Assembly (NCBI GenBank): GCA_963696525.1
Contig: CAVOKO010000011.1
Span: 310,001-374,000 of the forward strand
Length of the DNA: 64,000 nucleotides
Reading direction: 5' to 3'
Source of the DNA: CAWBRT01 sp963696525
GTDB lineage: Bacteria > Acidobacteriota > Terriglobia > Terriglobales > Acidobacteriaceae
The notes below the pieces were generated by a model. The model made no database searches, was not told the origin of the DNA, and worked only from the letters and a program-made list of their open reading frames with translations. The position numbers and the translations under genes are program-made. This document shows, piece after piece, positions 8,493 through 16,900 of the stretch (its first letter is position 1; the number at the start of each line of letters is the position of its first letter).

Positions 8493-9508
8493 TGAGGATA
8501 CCGATAAAGTCCAAATATACTTCGATGGTAATCACCATAGGCATATTTGCGGCTTTGGTCGTAATTGGCTCTTTCGCCTACGACAATTTTTTTGGGGCAC
8601 AGAATCTAGTAAACCTGCTGATTGATAATTCCTTTCTGATCATTGTTGCGTTAGGGGAGACCTTGGTCATTATTTCCGGCGGGATCGATCTTTCGGTTGG
8701 CTCCATCATCGCATTCGTCTCGATGCTCACTGCTTATTTATTGACTACATTGCACTACAATCCGATTCTTGTGATGTTGATCGCGCTTGCAGTCGGCGGG
8801 GCTGTTGGTCTATTGCATGGAATTCTGATCACCTATTTTAACGTGCAGCCTTTTATCGCAACGCTAGCTGGAATGTTCCTTACCAGGGGGTTAAGCTATG
8901 TTATTAGCACCGACACAATCAGCATATCGAACCCCTTCTTTGTAGCCATCTCCGAGTATCGCATACCGTTCTTATTCGATTCATTTTTGTCTGTCGGCGT
9001 AATCATCACTGTGTTTATGCTTCTGGTGTTTATTTACATCGCTCATTATACGAGATTCGGGCGAGCTATTTACGCGATTGGAAGTAATGAACAATCCGCC
9101 AGGCTTATGGGATTACCGGTTAATCGGACCAAGGTACTTGTTTATGTCTTAAGCGGGTTTACCTCATCCGTAGGTGGACTGGTGTTTTCCTTTTATATGC
9201 TTTCCGGGTATGGAAGTCATGCTACCGGCCTTGAACTAGATGCGATTGCAGGCACGGTGGTTGGCGGCACCCTTATGACGGGTGGTGTCGGATTTGTGGT
9301 TGGCACGGTCTTTGGTGTTCTCATCGAGGGAATCATTCAGACATTCATTAATTTTCAAGGAAACTTGAATTCCTGGTGGACAAGAATTGCTATTGCTGTT
9401 TTGCTGTTGATTTTTATCGGCGTGCAACGAATCTTGATGGCGAAAAGAGAGCAAAGGAAAAGTGTGAAGCGGGTAGAAACGATTGAGCGTGCCGCGGGTG
9501 CGGATTAG
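8489..9508 (+). CDS. sugar ABC transporter permease (YjfF type)
   Basis: A 339-residue second CUT2 permease. It has the family SGGIDLSVGSIIAFVSM segment and the loop AIGSNEQSARLMGLPVNRTK. The start is chosen at ATG 8489 because it overlaps the preceding stop as ATGA; a longer frame reaches back to 8423 inside the upstream gene with no similarity. Two different permeases form the heterodimeric pore, as in the YtfT/YjfF galactofuranose importer. The C-terminus is basic. Confidence 0.9.
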   Translation: MMRIPIKSKYTSMVITIGIFAALVVIGSFAYDNFFGAQNLVNLLIDNSFLIIVALGETLVIISGGIDLSVGSIIAFVSMLTAYLLTTLHYNPILVMLIALAVGGAVGLLHGILITYFNVQPFIATLAGMFLTRGLSYVISTDTISISNPFFVAISEYRIPFLFDSFLSVGVIITVFMLLVFIYIAHYTRFGRAIYAIGSNEQSARLMGLPVNRTKVLVYVLSGFTSSVGGLVFSFYMLSGYGSHATGLELDAIAGTVVGGTLMTGGVGFVVGTVFGVLIEGIIQTFINFQGNLNSWWTRIAIAVLLLIFIGVQRILMAKREQRKSVKRVETIERAAGAD

Positions 9509-9578
9509 AGGGTGTTTGCGGATCACGGAGTCGGGTGGTGAGGGCGGCCGGGTGAGTTCTGAAATGGAGAGCGCTGCG

Positions 9579-11012
9579 ATGAAGGTGTGGCCAAAACCGG
9601 TGACGAGTCATTCGTTCAAGGTGGGTTTATTGAGTTTTTCGGATGGGCGGCTGCGCGTGCACAACACGCTGGCGGATACGATTCAGAGGCACGCTACTGT
9701 TTTAGCGAAAGCCATTGAGAGTGATCCATTGCTGACGGTTACAGAGGGGCGCGAAATTGCCCATTCTTCGCGGATCGCCCGGGACATGGCGCGGGAAGCG
9801 CGAGGAGCAGGAATCGAAGTAGCACTTTTCAACGTGCCCGTGTTTGCTTTCCCTAATTACAGTCTGCTTGCGGCACGGCTTCTGGATATACCGGTAGCGC
9901 TAAGCTCGCCCAAAGACGGCACGCTTCCTGGACTGGGCGGCATCATGGCGGCTCATGGCGCCTTGCGGCAAGTCGGCCTGAAAAGCAGGAAGTTCTGGGG
10001 CAATCCGCTGGAAGAGCCGGAGTTGATGGAAGAGTTGTCGGCCTATTGTCGTGCGGCGGGCGTAATTTCGCATATGAAAGGCAGCGTTTATGGCCTGATC
10101 GGTGGGCGTAGCATCGGGATGAACACCGGAGCGGTCAGCCCCCAGCAGTGGATGATGGAGTTCGGGGTCGACGTAGAGCACATCGATCAGTTGGAGATCG
10201 TGCGCCGTGCCAAGGACGTCGATGAGGACGAAGTGAACCGGGCCTATTCCTGGATGACCAGCCACATGGGAAAGATTTCCACCGAAGGCAAGGCCGCTCC
10301 GGACAATGTCAAGCAACAGATCCGTCATTACATCGCCACCCGCGGAATCATTGAGGATTTCGGCCTTGACTTCGTTGGAATCAAGTGCCATTACGATCTC
10401 AGCGAGTACTTCGTCACCAGTTGCCTCAGCGCCATGGCACTGAACGACCCCTACGATTGGAACGGCCCCAAAGAGCCCATCGTGATGGCTTGCGAGGCTG
10501 ATAGCGACGGCGCGTTGACCATGCAGATTCTGAAACTGATCAGCGGCTATCCATCGCTTTTGCTGGATGTTCGCGGCTACGATTTTCGAAATGAGGTCTA
10601 TGTCTGTTGTAATTGCGGGGCACTACCTTCCTGGTATGCGGCCCGCAGCGACGATCCTGCGGAAAATCTGGCCAAAGTCTTTCTGGAGCCGGTCATTCCA
10701 AAGTATGGCGGAGGCGGAGCGCATTTCGCGTACGTGTGTCGCGAAGGTGAAATCACGGTGGCGCGCATGAGCCGGGTGGGTGGCAAGTATCACATGTTCG
10801 TAGCTCGCGGCGAGTTTATCGATTTCCCGCGCGAGAAGGCGGCGGAAACCTGCGCAGCCTGGCCTCATGGCTATATAAGGCTCGACATCAACCCCAAAGA
10901 ATTCATCGACGTATTTAATGCGAACCATGCGCATGTAGTGCCGGGCGATCACGTCAAGGCACTGGAAATGTACTGCGAATTGATGGGCATTGCAGTGGAT
11001 AAAGCAGGATAG
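9579..11012 (+). CDS. L-fucose/arabinose isomerase-family protein
   Basis: About 477 residues, of the L-fucose isomerase-related family (COG2407 type), metal-dependent aldose-ketose isomerases. Recognisable segments are the N-terminal KVGLLSFSDGR, the central GGRSIGMNTG, MMEFGVDVEHID, VGIKCHYDLSE, the acidic MACEADSDGALTMQ (candidate metal-binding carboxylates) and the C-terminal NANHAHVVPGDH histidine motif. The start is uncertain: ATG 9579 has GGAGAG seven bases upstream, while ATG 9564 and GTG 9552 are also possible. It is the last gene of the operon, 70 bp after the permease. This family includes enzymes proposed to isomerise sulfoquinovose to sulfofructose as well as fucose and arabinose; which sugar is used here is inference. 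Confidence 0.8.
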   Translation: MKVWPKPVTSHSFKVGLLSFSDGRLRVHNTLADTIQRHATVLAKAIESDPLLTVTEGREIAHSSRIARDMAREARGAGIEVALFNVPVFAFPNYSLLAARLLDIPVALSSPKDGTLPGLGGIMAAHGALRQVGLKSRKFWGNPLEEPELMEELSAYCRAAGVISHMKGSVYGLIGGRSIGMNTGAVSPQQWMMEFGVDVEHIDQLEIVRRAKDVDEDEVNRAYSWMTSHMGKISTEGKAAPDNVKQQIRHYIATRGIIEDFGLDFVGIKCHYDLSEYFVTSCLSAMALNDPYDWNGPKEPIVMACEADSDGALTMQILKLISGYPSLLLDVRGYDFRNEVYVCCNCGALPSWYAARSDDPAENLAKVFLEPVIPKYGGGGAHFAYVCREGEITVARMSRVGGKYHMFVARGEFIDFPREKAAETCAAWPHGYIRLDINPKEFIDVFNANHAHVVPGDHVKALEMYCELMGIAVDKAG

Positions 11013-11079
11013 TAGACCGGTCGCCGGCGCGGCACATTCCCGCGCGTCGCCAAAACCATCGCCAAGTACCTCGTGCCGG

Positions 11080-11592
11080 TCAAGGTTTCGCCACGCCCGA
11101 CGGGTGATCGGGATCGGAGGGATTCCAGACCGCCGACTTCGAAAGTGCGGCCTCGGCTTGCCGGATCAACCCGAGCGAAATGTCGTGCCGTCCCCCCTCG
11201 TAGACAGTGTTCAGCCAAGCATCCAGAATATCGACGGCCTCGAAGACCCCTGTGATCTTTCCGCCCAGGCAAAGGATGTTGGAATTGTTGTGTGCCCTGG
11301 TGATTCTGCCCATATAGGTGCTGGTGCACAGAGAAGCGCGAATCCCCTCGTATTTGTTGGCGATGATGCTCATCCCGATACCCGTGGAGCAGACCAGGAT
11401 CCCTCGGGCAGCATCTCCGCGCAAGATCGCTTCGCAGACCTGCGCGGCAAAATAGGGGTAACGAACGATCGCGTTCGAGTCCGATCCTACGTTGTGCACC
11501 GGGAAGCCGTTCCTGGTCAGATATTCCACGAGCGCCAACTTCAGTTCAAATCCGCCGTGATCGTTTCCAATCCAGATGCTTTCGTTGCTCAT
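11080..11592 (-). CDS. rpiB: ribose-5-phosphate isomerase B
   Basis: A 170-residue RpiB-family isomerase. It has IGNDHGGFELK (D11, H12), the active-site loop VCSTGIGMSIIANK with catalytic Cys C68, and TRAHNNSNILCLGG carrying the second active-site His. AAGGAAGAG precedes the ATG. It converges with the fucose-isomerase-like gene, so it is not in the rightward operon but closes the sugar island. Canonical RpiB interconverts ribose-5-phosphate and ribulose-5-phosphate; relatives act on allose-6-P, erythrulose-4-P or sulfoerythrose. The C-terminal 25 residues are longer than in E. coli RpiB. Confidence 0.85.
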   Translation of the reverse strand: MSNESIWIGNDHGGFELKLALVEYLTRNGFPVHNVGSDSNAIVRYPYFAAQVCEAILRGDAARGILVCSTGIGMSIIANKYEGIRASLCTSTYMGRITRAHNNSNILCLGGKITGVFEAVDILDAWLNTVYEGGRHDISLGLIRQAEAALSKSAVWNPSDPDHPSGVAKP

Positions 11593-12198
11593 CTCTTCCT
11601 TTCGCCGACCAGCCAGACCACTGCTGGTTGCCCGCTCTGCGCTCAGTCTGCCAGCGTGGCGGGGCCAGGCTCCTCAGACTAGAGTCGGCCAAGGAGTCAA
11701 TTCTACGCACCGCCGGCAAAAATGGCACTAGCGATCCGAGGTAGCATCAGGAAATGGCCGGCACGCGAACGCATACGAAAATCTGGAGCAATTGCACGGC
11801 AACAGAAAGAATCGATCCGGCGATATTACGACCAAGAACAGATTCACCCGGCATTAGCAAGCTGCTGAAAAATACGCCGGCCGGGCGTCCGCGATGCGCG
11901 CGTGGCGGGGCAGACCATGTGGGTCGTTATGGAAGTGTAAGCCACAGGATATAGCGCAATTGCTTGTATACTCACTTGAGAGCCAGCAAAGCCAGGCATA
12001 ACAGCATGCGAATCGACGTTCACTTGGTGCCAATCTCTGGGTAGGACCACTCCGATCATTTTCGATCAAGGCTGGCGGAATCGACCCATTTCCCGGTACT
12101 ATTCGGAAGCAGGAAATCAGAGGAAACCATAGCTCCCGAATTCGAAAAATATTACGAAAGTGTGACACTAACATCGAGCCCTGCGTAGATTAACCTAT
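11593..12198. other. 606-bp gap without a recognised gene
   Basis: No supported coding frame. At 11856-11872 the string agcaagctgctgaaaaa resembles the edge of the 146-bp dispersed repeat seen intact at 28144-28289, so a decayed copy may lie here. The last 40 bp should hold the leader of the nitronate-monooxygenase gene; no strong Shine-Dalgarno is visible. Confidence 0.4.
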
Positions 12199-13665
12199 GT
12201 GGATTCCATGAGCAATTATCCATTAATCATCCAAGGCGGGATGGGGGCGGGCGTCTCCAACTGGCGGCTTGCGCGCGCCGTCTCCGAACGTGGTCAGCTG
12301 GGAGTTGTTTCTGGAACAGCTCTGGCCCACATCCTCGCAAGACGATTGCAAGATGGCGATCCCGGCGGCCACATGCGGCGGGGCCTCGATCATTGCCCTT
12401 TGCCAGAGACGGCGGAAAAAATATGGCGGAAATACTACATTCCGGGCGGCAAGGCCGAGGATGCGCCCTATAAAGCGGTGCCAATGCCGGCCAAGGATGC
12501 TTCTCGTGAATATGACGAGCTTTGCATCGTAGCCAACTTTGTCGAGGTCTTTCTCGCACGCGAAGGACACGACAACGCCGTCGGTATGAACTACCTGGAA
12601 AAAATCCAAATACCGCACCTGTCTTCTATTTTTGGCGCCATGCTCGCTGGGGTTCGTTATGTGATCATGGGGGCCGGTGTTCCACTCAAGATCCCGGGAA
12701 TTCTCGATCGTTTTGTCAATTTCGAGCCTGCAACCTACACCCTGCAGGCCGCGGGTTCGCAGGACGGGGCTGACACAACTATGTCGTTTGTTCCGCGGGA
12801 GTTTTTGGAACGCGAGCTTCCACCGCTGTTGCGCCCAAAGTTTCTTGCCATCGTTGCCTCCAATACGCTCGCGGTAACCATGCTGAAGAAGGCCAATGGA
12901 AAGGTCGACGGCTTGGTCATAGAGGGTCCCACCGCCGGCGGCCACAATGCGCCGCCGCGAGGAAAGCTCCAGCTTAGCGAAACGGGGGAACCGGTTTACG
13001 GAGAACGCGACCAGGTGGACCTGGATGCATTGCGCGCACTGGGCGTACCCTTCTGGCTCGCCGGGGGATATGGCACGGCTGAAAAAGTGCGCGAAGCTGT
13101 GGCCGCTGGGGCCGCAGGAGTGCAGGTAGGCACCGCGTTTGCGTTCTGTGTCGAGTCGGGCTTGCGGGATGACTACAAGCAGGCGATTTTGCGAATGGTC
13201 GCCGCCGGCGAAGCCAGGGTGTTCACCGATCCTCTATGTTCTCCAACGGGCTTCCCGTTTAAGGTGGTGCAGTTGGAGGGTTCGGGGTCGGAGGTGCGGA
13301 CCTATTTGGCAAGAGTTCGCCTTTGCGACCTTGGATATCTGCGTGAAGCTTACACCACGGACGACGGCGTCATCGGCTACAGATGCTCCGCGGAACCGGA
13401 GAATAACTACGCCCGCAAGGCCGGAAAGCCGGAAAAGACCCTGGGGAGAAAGTGTATTTGCAACTCACTGTTGGCGAATATCGGCCAGTCCCAGGTACGT
13501 CAGGATGGCCATCTTGAAGAAGGCCTCGTCACCGCCGGCGATGACTTGGTGGGAATCACACGCTTTATGCGGCCAAACGGGAGCACAGATTACTACGCAG
13601 CAGATGTGATTGCAATGCTTTGCGGCTCGACCCTTGAGTCAACTGAACCCGCGTCCAATGCTTGA
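12199..13665 (+). CDS. nitronate monooxygenase / NPD-family flavoprotein
   Basis: A 488-residue FMN TIM-barrel protein of the 2-nitropropane-dioxygenase-like family. Motifs: PLIIQGGMGAGVSNWRLA at the N-terminus, GLVIEGPTAGGHNAP (flavin/active-site His), PFWLAGGYGTAEKV and AAGAAGVQVGTAFAF (phosphate-binding). Its C-terminal region (CICNSLLANIGQ...GDDL) is typical of the long subfamily, which is larger than fungal-type nitronate monooxygenases (about 350 residues). It could oxidise alkyl nitronates or serve as an FMN enoyl reductase like PfaD. The start is GTG 12199 or ATG 12208, with no clear ribosome-binding site for either. It stands alone on the plus strand. Confidence 0.8.
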   Translation: MDSMSNYPLIIQGGMGAGVSNWRLARAVSERGQLGVVSGTALAHILARRLQDGDPGGHMRRGLDHCPLPETAEKIWRKYYIPGGKAEDAPYKAVPMPAKDASREYDELCIVANFVEVFLAREGHDNAVGMNYLEKIQIPHLSSIFGAMLAGVRYVIMGAGVPLKIPGILDRFVNFEPATYTLQAAGSQDGADTTMSFVPREFLERELPPLLRPKFLAIVASNTLAVTMLKKANGKVDGLVIEGPTAGGHNAPPRGKLQLSETGEPVYGERDQVDLDALRALGVPFWLAGGYGTAEKVREAVAAGAAGVQVGTAFAFCVESGLRDDYKQAILRMVAAGEARVFTDPLCSPTGFPFKVVQLEGSGSEVRTYLARVRLCDLGYLREAYTTDDGVIGYRCSAEPENNYARKAGKPEKTLGRKCICNSLLANIGQSQVRQDGHLEEGLVTAGDDLVGITRFMRPNGSTDYYAADVIAMLCGSTLESTEPASNA

Positions 13666-13743
13666 TCTTCGAACGAAAAGGGGCCGGGGGTAACTCGATT
13701 GCGGTGGAGTTCAAAGTCAGTTGACCAAACAGAACTCGTGTGG

Positions 13744-13907
13744 CTAGAGCAATTCCTAAATTGATGTACTCCCTCCGGAGTGGTTCATGATGTCACCTTG
13801 AGCCGCGTGCCTGACAAGGTTCGGCTCGCTGGGGTGAGTGTGCGGCGTGAGGGTCTATGCATTCTTCCCCGCCGCGCCCGGCTATGCCTTTTCGGGAACT
13901 GCTCTAG
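13744..13907. mobile_element. MITE-like element with 13-bp terminal inverted repeats
   Basis: CTAGAGCAATTCC (13744-13756) and GGAACTGCTCTAG (13895-13907) are inverted copies with one mismatch, bounding 164 bp with no coding frame. A TA dinucleotide sits inside each outer CTAG, consistent with a TA target duplication as made by IS630/Tc1-type elements. This is non-autonomous if mobile at all; there is no transposase inside. Confidence 0.5.
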
Positions 13908-14012
13908 TTCCTCTCGACGTTAGATGATCGGGCATTGGGTGGACTCCATTCGGTCTTCAACCCTTGCGTCTGATCAGCGCAAGTTCTACGATTGTGCCAC
14001 GGAACAAAACAC

Positions 14013-14513
14013 ATGGAAGCAATCGAGGCGTTAAAGACACGTCGCTGCGTACGCGTGTACACGAGGCAAAGTGTGCCGCGGGAAGTGATTGAGGACATCA
14101 TCGACTGCGCTCGGCTAGCTCCAACCGCGCGCAATGAACAGCCATGGGAGTTCGTGGTCGTTACCGACCCTCCGCGACTGCATAGTATCGCTCAGAAGAC
14201 GGATTTCGGTAGATTTATCGCTACCGCACCCGTATGTGTTGCAGTTCTTTGTAAGGACAGCAAGTACTATCTGGAGGATGGCTCCAGTGCAACCCTGAGT
14301 ATATTGTTGGCCGCGAAGGCATACGGGCTTGGCGCATGCTGGGTAGCCGGGGACAAGAAGACCTATGCCGATGACATACGCAAGGAAGTAGGAGCCCCCA
14401 GTGACTACAAACTGGTCAGCCTGGTGCCCATCGGGTATTCGGCAGAGCAGCCCCATAAGCCGAAGCGGTCACTGCACGAGGTGTTGCACTGGGAGATGTT
14501 CGGAACAAGGTAA
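14013..14513 (+). CDS. nitroreductase-family oxidoreductase
   Basis: A 166-residue FMN-dependent nitroreductase-like protein. Features: the N-terminal FMN-phosphate motif (KTRRCVRVYT), the helix ARLAPTARNEQPWEFVVV, the dimer-interface region SILLAAKAYGLGACWV and the C-terminal LVPIGYSAEQPHKPKR. It is slightly shorter than the usual 180-220 residues but has all core blocks. ATG 14013 is chosen over the TTG at 13992, since EAIEALKTRR is the expected N-terminus. NAD(P)H-dependent reduction of nitro groups, quinones or enals is typical; the substrate is unknown. Confidence 0.82.
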   Translation: MEAIEALKTRRCVRVYTRQSVPREVIEDIIDCARLAPTARNEQPWEFVVVTDPPRLHSIAQKTDFGRFIATAPVCVAVLCKDSKYYLEDGSSATLSILLAAKAYGLGACWVAGDKKTYADDIRKEVGAPSDYKLVSLVPIGYSAEQPHKPKRSLHEVLHWEMFGTR

Positions 14514-14607
14514 TGCCGATCAGGCGAGGCGAACCAACTGGGTTACTACTCGCTTTGATTTGCTCGCCGGGTACGTTATTGTTACTATCGCCATGCTAGG
14601 AGAACCT

Positions 14608-14970
14608 ATGGATACTCGCACGATACTCGCTAACCTGAAGGCCGAGCGTTACCGCCTCGACCAAGCCATTGCCGCCCTTGAGTCACTGGATGGAAGCGCG
14701 CTGGCTATGCCGGCGGCGTCCACTTCCGCCAAAGCTGTCTCCACGCAGCCTAAGCAACGCCGCCTGACTGCTGCCGGCCGGAGAAAATTGTCAGCCATGA
14801 TGAAGGCAAGGTGGGCAGCGAGGCGTAAGGCAGCTGCAAAATCCGCGGCAGCAAAACCTGCCTCGAAAGCAACCGGTGGCCGTCGCACCATGAGTCCAGC
14901 CACCCGGAAGCGCATATCGGAAGCAGCCAAGAAGAGATGGGCTGCCGTGAAAAAAGCAAAGTCGGCATAG
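14608..14970 (+). CDS. basic Lys/Ala-rich protein, possible DNA-binding
   Basis: A 120-residue, strongly basic protein. The first 30 residues form a predicted helix/coiled coil (LKAERYRLDQAIAALESL). Two related short motifs follow, LTAAGRRKLSAMMKARWAARRK and MSPATRKRISEAAKKRWAAVKK, separated by an Ala/Lys-rich linker. The repeated [TS]-x-A-x-R-x-[RK]-[LI]-S-x-x-x-K-x-RWAA pattern resembles NUMOD3-like or histone H1-like DNA-contacting modules. The start is fixed by AGGAG just ahead of ATG 14608; an overlapping longer frame has no ribosome-binding site. A nucleoid-associated role is inference. Confidence 0.65.
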   Translation: MDTRTILANLKAERYRLDQAIAALESLDGSALAMPAASTSAKAVSTQPKQRRLTAAGRRKLSAMMKARWAARRKAAAKSAAAKPASKATGGRRTMSPATRKRISEAAKKRWAAVKKAKSA

Positions 14971-15188
14971 TCATCAGGGTATCGGGAATACTGGGGCGGC
15001 AACCGCTGCCCTCGTCTTTTTTGCCGCTCACGCGGGAGTGAAGATGGATCGCGAACGCTTCGCCAAAAGTAGTTGAGGAGGTACTCGACTCGCTTCCGAA
15101 AGAGTTCCACGCCCGCATCAGCAATGCTGCCGCGACAACCTCGAAACGCGAGTAAGGTTGATAGCCAACGATGGAATCTCATTGGAAG

Positions 15189-15770
15189 CTATCTTGATTT
15201 TTGCGCTCCCGTCGAGTTCGTGCGCGGCCAGTCGATCCGCCAGCGCCCACCCGTTGCCGGTACCCAGAACAGTTGCTTTGGCGGCGTCCCCCGTGCATGG
15301 TGGTAGAGTGCAGCAGTGCGCTCGAAGAATCCGCGAGTGTGCCATGAATCCCGAAATCCGAAGCGCTGAAAATCGAGGTGGTGGCAGAATTCATGGCAGA
15401 GAGTGCTCAGCAATGTTCCGAAAGAGGTGATCTCCTTGCGCACCGCTGTTCGCATCCATACACGGATCATCATGCTATTGGGATCGTAGTCTCCGAATAA
15501 CTCTGTCGCCCAGTGTTCCCGCACTTTCAGCGGCCGGGCCGCAAGGACGCGGACCCCGCACGGCGCGATGCGGTAGAACTCCGAGGCGGCGGCCAGAAAC
15601 TCTGCGCAAGCACGACGGACACTCGCATTTGTCCCCGTCTCCATTGCCGATTCGATGGATTTCGCGACCGTGAGCAGGCATCCGTCCCGTGGCAGGTCGA
15701 GTGTCCTGGTCCGGTCGCTTTCCATGAAACCTGCGTGGGTCCCGTTCTTCGGTGGAGCGTCCGTTATCAT
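15189..15770 (-). CDS. putative zinc metallopeptidase (HExxH), SprT-like
   Basis: A 193-residue protein with a zinc-peptidase signature LCHEFCHH: H126, E127 and H130 form HExxH, and H144 in SWHTRGFFER is a plausible third ligand. The spacing and the following helix recall SprT/WLM-type minigluzincins. The N-terminal 60 residues are a helical region (SIESAMETG...ACAEFLAAASEFYRI). No signal peptide, so cytoplasmic. GGAGTAGGA precedes the ATG. It converges with the basic-protein gene. The substrate is unknown. Confidence 0.65.
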   Translation of the reverse strand: MITDAPPKNGTHAGFMESDRTRTLDLPRDGCLLTVAKSIESAMETGTNASVRRACAEFLAAASEFYRIAPCGVRVLAARPLKVREHWATELFGDYDPNSMMIRVWMRTAVRKEITSFGTLLSTLCHEFCHHLDFQRFGFRDSWHTRGFFERTAALYHHARGTPPKQLFWVPATGGRWRIDWPRTNSTGAQKSR

Positions 15771-15900
15771 CGTCCTACTCCAGTCCCGTCCCCGATCGGC
15801 GCTATTAATCGCCGGAATGTGCAGCAGGACTCACTGAACACACCCGCGATTCTGAGGCCCCTATGGCGCCTCCGGCCTGGGACATGGCCAAAGTGTCATT

Positions 15901-16155
15901 TTACCTGGCGAAATAGGCGGCGTTGCGCTCCGCATATTGCTTCAAGGGTTCGGGCACCTCCTCCAGCGCATAAATAATCGACACCGGGCAGACTGGGACG
16001 CAAGCCGCACAGTCGATGCACTCTTCCGGATTGATGTGAAGCATTTCTGCTGGTTCGAATGCGGGATCATCCTTCTTGGGACGAATGCAATCCACCGGAC
16101 AGGCGTCCACACATGCACCGTCTTTCGTACATCCTTCTGTAATTACATATGCCAT
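15901..16155 (-). CDS. ferredoxin with two Fe-S clusters
   Basis: An 84-residue bacterial-type ferredoxin. Cysteines C9, C15, C19 (followed by Pro) and C23 and a second CxxCxxCxxxCP set at C46, C49, C52 and C56 can bind two clusters. The first set lacks the CxxCxxC spacing (C9-x5-C15), as in FdxA-type 7Fe or modified 8Fe ferredoxins. The N-terminus MAYVITEGC is typical of that group. It is a small electron carrier in the cytoplasm; no partner reductase is adjacent, though a PAS protein with Cys motifs lies upstream on the same strand. Confidence 0.88.
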   Translation of the reverse strand: MAYVITEGCTKDGACVDACPVDCIRPKKDDPAFEPAEMLHINPEECIDCAACVPVCPVSIIYALEEVPEPLKQYAERNAAYFAR

Positions 16156-16273
16156 GATTCACCTCGGTTAAATTTGACTTCCATGCAAGGCTGGCTTGCC
16201 CCGACCTCGCTGGGGAAGTAGCGATCGGTAGCAAGCCCTTCATTGCGGATGCCGAAGACGATTCGACCCGCCA

Positions 16274-16900
16274 TCAGTTTCGATGCTTGACGTCCTCCCC
16301 GTTAACCCGCCCGCGGCGAAATTCAGGGTAGAACTTATCCACACATTCCGGACATATTCCGTGGGAAAAGTCCACCCCGATATGCTCGTGGAAATATTGT
16401 TCGACGGACTGCCAGTACTGTTCGTCATTCCGAATCTTCCGGCATTTCATACACATCGGGATGATGCTTTTCAGAGTCGATATCTCGGTGATGTCCTCGA
16501 TAATTAACAGCGCCAGCCGCTCGTCGCTACCGGCTATCGGACTCGCTGTGATCAGCAACTCCATCGTCTTCCGACCAGACGCTGGAAGGAAATCCATCTT
16601 CATCCGGGCACGGTTAACGGCTTGCCCCTTCAAACACGCCGTCACCGAATTGCGAATGACACATTGCTGGCAAGATGGCGCCCTCCCGCATCCCTCCGGG
16701 ACATCCATTGAATAAAGGCAATGGAGTACTTCCCCTCCACGCCGTCTAAGAACGTCTCCCTTTTCTTGCCCGGAGAATCCGGAGGCAACCTCGTTGAGGT
16801 CAGCTATCCGCACGTCGTCGTCTACTACGAATACCGGCGTTGGAATGGCGTTCAGGATCGTCTGATAAGGAGTATTGTCCTTAAGGTTCATCGGGGGCAC
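16274..16900 (-). CDS. PAS-domain protein with Cys-rich C-terminal motif
   Basis: A 208-residue signalling protein without an output enzyme domain. Residues about 10-135 are a PAS fold (YQTILNAIPTPVFVVDDDVRIADLN ... ITEISTLK), interrupted by a Cys cluster (HCLYSMDVPEGC-x5-CQQC). The C-terminal part carries IPMCMKCRKIRNDEQYW and FSHGICPECVDKFYP, two CxxC pairs forming a probable zinc-binding module that often terminates PAS or response-regulator proteins. ATG 16900 or the internal ATG 16891 could be the start. It probably senses redox or a ligand and passes it on by protein contact. Confidence 0.75.
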   Translation of the reverse strand: MPPMNLKDNTPYQTILNAIPTPVFVVDDDVRIADLNEVASGFSGQEKGDVLRRRGGEVLHCLYSMDVPEGCGRAPSCQQCVIRNSVTACLKGQAVNRARMKMDFLPASGRKTMELLITASPIAGSDERLALLIIEDITEISTLKSIIPMCMKCRKIRNDEQYWQSVEQYFHEHIGVDFSHGICPECVDKFYPEFRRGRVNGEDVKHRN

